A stretch of DNA of 64,000 nucleotides from Rhynchosporium graminicola. Lineage: Eukaryota > Ascomycota > Leotiomycetes > Helotiales > Ploettnerulaceae. This document shows, one piece after another, positions 57,780 through 64,000 of the stretch. The position numbers and the translations under genes were made by a program. The notes under the pieces were generated by a model that searched no databases, was not told the DNA's origin, and saw nothing but the letters and a program-made list of their open reading frames with translations. Positions within the stretch are counted from its first letter, which is position 1. Each line of letters starts with the position of its first letter. The stretch is from contig FJUW01000026.1 in assembly GCA_900074885.1 (NCBI GenBank), positions 496,001 to 560,000 on the forward strand, in the 5' to 3' direction.

Positions 57780-58610
57780 ATAAGATAATTTACTAGCGAA
57801 ATCGTCGAATCTAATAAGATAAGGCTCTAAATCGACGCCGGAGAGGTCCTCAGCTAGTAATAACTAATAATATAGAGCTATATATTATAGCTCTATTAGA
57901 GAGAGATCCAGATCTATACTTAGATAAGATTACTACTTACCTTTACGAAGCTTACGATATCGATATATCGATTAATTAAGTCTCTAAAGCTCTTAAACGA
58001 AACAAATATACTAAGAAGATACTCTTAGTATCTATAGCCTAACGAAACGACGAATTAATCGCTACTTAGAGGCGTAAGATAGTATTCTAGAATTCTTATT
58101 ACCTTTAATTTATTAATAAATCTGCTTATAACGAATATATAATAGAAAGAAGGAGAGGTTAAGCTCTAAGAGGAGCTCTAGCAGAGGTATCGAGGGTTCT
58201 AAAAAGGTCGATAAGATAGTTAATATTACTAGTATACTCTATAAAGGAGTATTATTAGCCTTTAATCTTCTAAGGCTCTATTACTATAGAAATCTTTACT
58301 AAATAGCTTAAAAAGAGTATCTTACCGGAGTATATTAAGCTTAGAATCAGAGTTATTATTATAGATAACGCCTCTATCTATAGAGCTCCTAAAGTCGCTA
58401 TCTTATATACTACCTTCAGTCTTTAGCTTAAATATCTCCTATTATATTGCCCCTTTTTCAACCTAATTAAAGAGAGTTTCGTAGATCTAAAAGCGTGAAT
58501 TAGAAGAAATTAGAGGTAGAAATAGTATACCTAGGAGGAGTTTAAAAGCTTCTTAATACTAGCTATGACGATATCTCACCTGAATATCATATGAGAAGAA
58601 GGATAGATAA
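57780..58610 (+). mobile_element. Dead Tc1/mariner-type DNA transposon
   Basis: Traces of a DDE transposase are readable through many stops: a helix-turn-helix-like segment (LLERDPDLYLDKITTYLY, then ISINQVSKALKRNKYTKK near 57900-58010) and IIIDNASIYRAPK near 58350-58390, around the second catalytic Asp. LLLYCPFFNLIKESFVDLKA near 58435-58485 follows, the region of the last acidic residue (canonical pattern PPYSPDLNPIE). The order and spacing fit the family, and nearly every substitution is a RIP-type transition. Inverted terminal repeats were not identified. Confidence 0.7.
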
Positions 58611-59199
58611 TAGGGCCTAAGTTCATAGGTATCCCGGCAGAACTAGTATCCGACCCGGTATAGTATCAGACTAGTACTAGTATATATATATAAGGAGCCT
58701 TATACTCTATCTCTCTTCTTCTTCCTTCCTTATCTTTTTGTTTTCTTTATAGTAGACTATATAAGATCGCTCTTAGCCTCCCTACTTATTTATTCTTACT
58801 TATATACTGCCTTAAGTCTTATATTATTATATTAAATAAAAAGATTAAGATAGCCGGAGATAGCTTACTATAATATCTTATTACTAAGTTAGTTATTCGA
58901 TAACTACTTATATATAGCTAAGATACTAGAGATCTCTCGGATAACTATGAATTAGGGTTTAATTTAGCTTATCGTAAATAGTATAATAGAGGAGGTCTTT
59001 ACTAACGCTCTTTTAATAACTCTCTTAGTATAAAGGAATTATAGATAGATTTTAAAGAAAATATAATAAATACCTCGGAACTTTAACCTCTATATATCGC
59101 TGCCGAAATAGTCCTAATATACCCCTTTTTAAGCTATTATTATAGCTCTTAACTAATAAACTAGAGACTTCTCTAGTTCTAGGGGAACTTAATACGATC

Positions 59200-62100
59200 C
59201 CTCCCGCTTTACCTCTAAACTTAATCTATTATACCTTTCCTTACTCTAAATATCTCTTACCTTAGAGAATATTAATACTTTATTAAGGAAGTACTAACTA
59301 AGAGAGAAAGGAAAATAAAAGCGAAATTCACTAGGAGTATAATCGCTAAATACTCCTACTACTATAGGTAACTCGAACCTGATCTATTCCCTTTTATAAT
59401 AATTAATAGACTAAGAGGAAAAGAATAACTCTCTAGAAGATACTATAGATAGACTAATCTCTATATAAGATAAGTTCCTTATAAGGGTCCCTCGCTTATC
59501 TTCGACTCTCTTACTAGAACTAATACTATAATCTCCGCGTATTCTAGAGTTTAATAAGCTAATAAACTCTATTCTAATATATAGTACTAAGAGAGAAGAT
59601 ACTATTCCTAATAAATTATCTTCCTCTCTTAATACCGAATCAGTAGAGTTACGCTCTAGGAAGTCTTATCTTACTAAGAAGATCCTGCCTTTAGATAATA
59701 GATTAGACCTTATCTTCCTCTAATAGAGAGTATCGATACGAGACCGGCTAGCTATAAACGCTAACTACTACCCTACGGACTTCTCTTAGCGCGTTCTCGT
59801 ATAGGAGCTAATTACTAGATTAGCTAAGGAGTATCTTACGCCTTAGTATCTCGCTAACGAGTTTAAAACTAGCAATAAAATAATCTCCTTATTAGAAGAG
59901 AACTTTCTTACTAGTTTAGAGGAAGATAATTACTATAACGCTTTCTATTACTTAGAAATATAATAACCCGGTTATATACGCGAGACTTTCGCCGAGTTTC
60001 GTAATCGATTTTAAAGCGCTATTATCTAAAGTAAAGTTAAAAAAAAGGAGTAGTTCTTCTATATATAAGATAAGATTATTTTATCCTTACGCGCTTTAAC
60101 TCTTATTATTAAACTAATATAGAATAAGGACTACGCTTCTATAGTTAGATCCTTACTTTCTTTTAATACTAAATATTACTATAACTTAGAACGTACTTAT
60201 CCCGAGAAAGCTATTACCCTAGTATAGTACTATAAGCTTACTATTACTATTATAACTTCTACTAGTTCTACTCCTTACTAGTCCTTAAGCTTAGCTCCTC
60301 GATAAACTACTCCTATATTATATATACGTACTTCTACCCCGGTATAAGCTAGTACTCCCTCCGCGCTAAAACGCTCTATTACCTCGACCGGAGAACCTCT
60401 TAGGTATTATAATTATAAATAGCTTAGTTATATTAAGCTAGACTGCCCTAACCCGCTTAAGGTTTAATTAATTAACGAATTTCCGGAAGAGAAGAGAGTA
60501 GCTAAAGAAGTAGTAGAAGATATACTCTCCGAATCTAGATCGATACTAGAAGGAAATAATAAGGCTTAAGTAAAAACTCTTTCTTAGGTCTACATAAGTA
60601 TAATCTCTCTAATCTTAACCTTAACTCCCTAATAAGAGGTAAGTAATTTATATACCTGACTATAGTTAGTATAAATAAGCTAAGAGTCTCTATAAATAGC
60701 CTGATTAATACTAGAGCGAATAGTTATCTATTTATTAATTATACTCTTACCGGACGACTATTAGAGGCCCTTAGTATCAAAATCGAGCTACTGCCTTATT
60801 CTATTCTAATACGTAGTTTCTAATAGTCTATTAGAACTTATATTACTTATTTTATATATTTATACTTTTCTATTAATAGTAGGCGTATTTATAACTACTC
60901 TTTTATTCTCCTTAATTTAGGATAATAAGATATAATTATTAATATCAAATAGATATAACGATTTCAAGTTAAGCTAAATATACTCTATTATAAGCTACTA
61001 TAGTCGGAACGCTATCTAGTTACCTTCTAATATAATAAGAAGATAATTATAACTTTACTATTTTATAAACCTAGTATTAATCGATCTTACTAAATCGATA
61101 CTAATACGCGGGACTTAGCTATAAACTAGCTAGACTAACGCTAATTATACTAAATAGTAGCGATATAATATATTAACGTATTATTCTTACTCTTTAACTT
61201 ATTTCTACTTATTACTAAAGAATCCGAACTCTTTTCTGCTCTAACTTTATCGAGAAAGGTACTTATACCGAAACCTTACTATAAGTACTCCTCTTAACTT
61301 CTAAGGATCTAGAAACCGGTTCTGATTTACTAAATTAGTACTATAGCTTTTTACTTTAATATAAAATATAAAAGTTCCGAATTATTCTTTACTAGTATCT
61401 ACGAGATAAACCGCTTCTTATAAGACTATCTAAATAGTAACTCTCCTAAGGATCCCGATACTAAACGACTCGTAGCCGAAAAGCTACCGGAATAGTACTA
61501 TACCCTTAAGGAAGCCTTTTCTAAGCGGGATTCTAATATTCTTCTGCTTTATTACTTATATAATTATAGAATTATCTTAGAAGAACTATTACCTAACGTA
61601 TATTCGCTCTTATATTAATAATCTATAAACGAACTATAAGTAATTAAGAAGTACCTTATAGAGAACTTAGATAAGGGATTTATCGAATCTAGCTAAAGTC
61701 CCTTTATATTACTTATATTATTTATTAAGAAAGCCGATAGAGGATTACGCTGCTATATTAACTATTATAAGCTTAATATAATCACTCGAAAGGATTCCTA
61801 TCTAATACTTAGGATTAATAAGCTCTTAACTCATATATCTAAAGTAGTAATCTTTACTAAACTAGATATCCGAGTAGTATTTAATTATATCTATATAAAC
61901 CCCGAATCCGAGGAGTATATTACCTTCCGAACCCGCTTCGGATCCTATAAATATAAAGTACTACCTTTTAAGCTTTATAATAGACCTAGTATATACTAGT
62001 GATATATAAATAATATACTACTAGATTACTTAGATAATTTCTATATAGCTTATTTAGATAATATTCTTATATACTCGGAAATACTCTAGGAATATAAGGA

Positions 62101-64000
62101 ATACGTTAAATTAGTATTATAATACTTAATAGATACTGGACTCTAAGTAGATATTAAGAAAAGCGAATTCCATATTACTTAGACTAAATACCTCGGATAT
62201 ATTATTATTACTAACGGAATCGAGCCAGATCCCGAGAAAGTAGTACTATTAGTAGACTAGAAGTACTCCGAAATAGTAATAGCTATAAAATCCTTCTTAG
62301 AATTCTATAGGTTCTATTATTAATTTATTCGGAATTTCGGCCTTATTACTAAACCTCTCTTAGTACTTACTCGGCCTATAGTACTATAGAATTTCACTAA
62401 TAATTATAAGAAGTCTTTCGACGATTTATATTAATAGCTACTATTAGTATAGAAACTATACTATTTCGACTCTAAATTATAGACTAAACTAGAAACTAAT
62501 ACCTCTAATAGTATAATAGCTAGAGTTATCTCCTAATTATATAAAGATAATTAGTAGTATCTAATTAGATTCTACTCTTATATTCTTAATAGATATAAAC
62601 TAAACTAGAAGATCTATAATAAGGAGCTATACGCTATTATTAAGTCTTTCCGGAAATAGAGACCGGAACTTATATCTCTATAATACTATACCGGCGTATA
62701 TATAGACTATCGATCCTTAGAATACTTTATAACTACTAAGGTCCTAACTAGTAAGTAAGCTAAATAGATAGAATTCCTTTCTGAATTTAACTTTCAAATT
62801 ATATATATACTTAATAAAGATAATACTAAAGCTAATATCCTTAACTATAAGGAATAAGATCTAAGGATATAAGAATAATAGAAATAAGATAATAGATCTT
62901 AGGTTTTATTACCTCTAGACTACTTAGACCTTAAGATTAACGCGGAACTAGCGGAGTATTATATCGATTAAATTAGTTATATATATCTAATATCGCTAGG
63001 GGCTAATATACTACCGGAACTTATATATAACTCCTTTAATTTAATCGAGAAACTATACTAATTTAACTAAGAATTATTCTCTAAGGAATGAAATATATTA
63101 GGAGATAGCTATACTATTAATAATAGTTTACTACTTTATAATAGTTATCTATACGTATAACGCTATACCTCGCTATATACTTATTTAATTAGCGAAATCT
63201 ATAATTAAGTTTCCTCTACTTATCTAAACGCTTATAAGACCGCTGAAATAATTTCTACTTATTACTACTAGAAAGGACTTATATTAGACGTAAAATAGTA
63301 TACTTATAATTACTACTCCTATTAGTACTCTTATCTGAAACAGACGAAATAGTAAGGATTCCTCTACTTATTACTAGTACTTAGCTACCTTATATAGCAC
63401 TTAGCTATAGATTTTAAGGACTTCTTACCTAATAACTAAGGATTTAATAAGATATTAGTATTTATTAACCGCTTAAGGAAAGACTCTATATCGATATCGT
63501 ACTATTATAATATCGATACTCGTAAGATAGTAATATTATTTATCTAATAGATATATCGTTTCGGATATACTCTTAAGTTAATTATATCCGACTAAGGAGC
63601 TTAGCTAATCTTATTCTTCTAGTAAGAGTTTTACTATATAATTAGAGTTAAGGTTAAGCTCTCTATCTCTTTCTACTCGTAAACTAATAGATAAACAGAG
63701 ATTATGAATCGGTATATTAACTAATACCTTAGACTTTTTATTAATTACTACTAGAGTAACTAAGGCGAACTACTACTAATAATAAACTACGCCTAAGTAA
63801 CCTTACCTTACGATTCTATTAGTATAGCGCTATATACCCTTAAATATAGTATATTACTACGGAATAGCTAGGACTAGAAGTAACTTACCGGATCGATACT
63901 ATAAGAGAAGCTTAATTATACTAATACTAAATCCTTAGCTAAACGTACTAAATCCGCTATCGAGGTTATAAAAGCTAATATACTAGCTACTTAGTATAAG
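59200..64000 (+). mobile_element. Dead Ty3/gypsy LTR retrotransposon, cut by the window end
   Basis: Domain order Gag, protease, reverse transcriptase, RNase H, integrase defines Ty3/gypsy. A Gag zinc knuckle remnant (RYYNYK, then DCPNPLK) lies at 60405-60460. The protease DTGA site is now NTRA at 60705-60716. Reverse transcriptase runs about 61570-62350 (LDKGFIES, TKLDIRVVFNY, ITFRTRFGSYKYKVLPF, then IAYLDNILIYSE, where the catalytic YLDD has become YLDN). RNase H is about 62440-62870 (YNKELYAIIKSF, YRSLEYF). The integrase starts near 63200 and is still running at 64000. The left limit is uncertain. No frame is intact. Confidence 0.85.

Larger units (their letters stand above)
57480..64000. 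repeat. RIP-mutated, AT-rich repeat block
   Basis: From about 57480 to the window end the sequence changes sharply: it is very AT-rich, TpA is abundant, and CpA and TpG are almost missing over long stretches, while CpG remains. This is the dinucleotide effect of repeat-induced point mutation acting on both strands. All long reading frames are broken by TAA and TAG. Homology to two element classes is still readable (separate entries). The stretch 58611-59200 includes a TATA-like run near 58680, a pyrimidine tract, and AATAAA near 58835; it may be the 5' LTR of the gypsy copy, but I cannot find its partner. Confidence 0.9.

Overview
This window is nuclear DNA from a filamentous ascomycete (Pezizomycotina). 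The signs are many short introns (mostly 48-60 nt, GT...AG, CTAAC-like branch points), fungal-type proteins (Zn2Cys6 factor, BTB protein, serine-rich cupredoxin membrane protein, LSD1 fused to an HMG box) and a terminal block mutated as expected from repeat-induced point mutation (RIP). A helotialean (Leotiomycetes) source is my guess from the style of the orphan proteins; nothing in the window proves it.

Layout. 1-12 kb is dense housekeeping: a Ste20/GCK kinase (374-3039), TEL2 (3695-6803, minus), the NEDD8 E1 subunit UBA3 (7072-8688), RNA polymerase I/III subunit RPC40 (8916-10206, minus) and the complex I 49 kDa subunit (10491-12045). A Cys-rich orphan follows (12210-13354, minus). 13.4-20.3 kb is gene-poor and holds a D-amino-acid oxidase pseudogene and a truncated Zn2Cys6 factor. 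20.4-28.4 kb has an orphan, ATP synthase gamma (ATP3), DNA topoisomerase I and COQ6. 28.4-31 kb is a repeat-rich intergenic stretch before a TPR-like unknown. 33.7-50.5 kb has a CaMK, a UBE2W-like E2, histidyl-tRNA synthetase, VPS33, an LSD1-like demethylase, a nucleoside deoxyribosyltransferase and methylmalonate-semialdehyde dehydrogenase. 51-54 kb holds a decayed GNAT acetyltransferase and a frameshifted BTB gene. A cupredoxin-domain membrane protein and THOC5 are the last intact genes. From about 57.48 kb to the end is AT-rich, nearly free of CpA and TpG, and carries dead Tc1/mariner and Ty3/gypsy copies.

The genes do not form one pathway. Three mitochondrial functions (NUO49, ATP3, COQ6), plus MMSDH and the dual-start HisRS, are scattered among nuclear and signalling genes. 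Three divergent pairs (TEL2/UBA3, RPC40/NUO49, HisRS/VPS33) share intergenic spacers of 268-299 bp and are likely bidirectional promoters. All exon models below were built by hand from splice sites and reading-frame continuity; each full-length model sums to a multiple of three.

I found no convincing new multi-gene system. The most notable points are a break in the ATP-binding motif of UBA3, a weak-then-strong AUG pair giving a mitochondrial presequence on HisRS, two introns that can be retained without breaking the frame, decayed accessory genes, and the sharp RIP boundary only about 140 bp from the THOC5 start codon.
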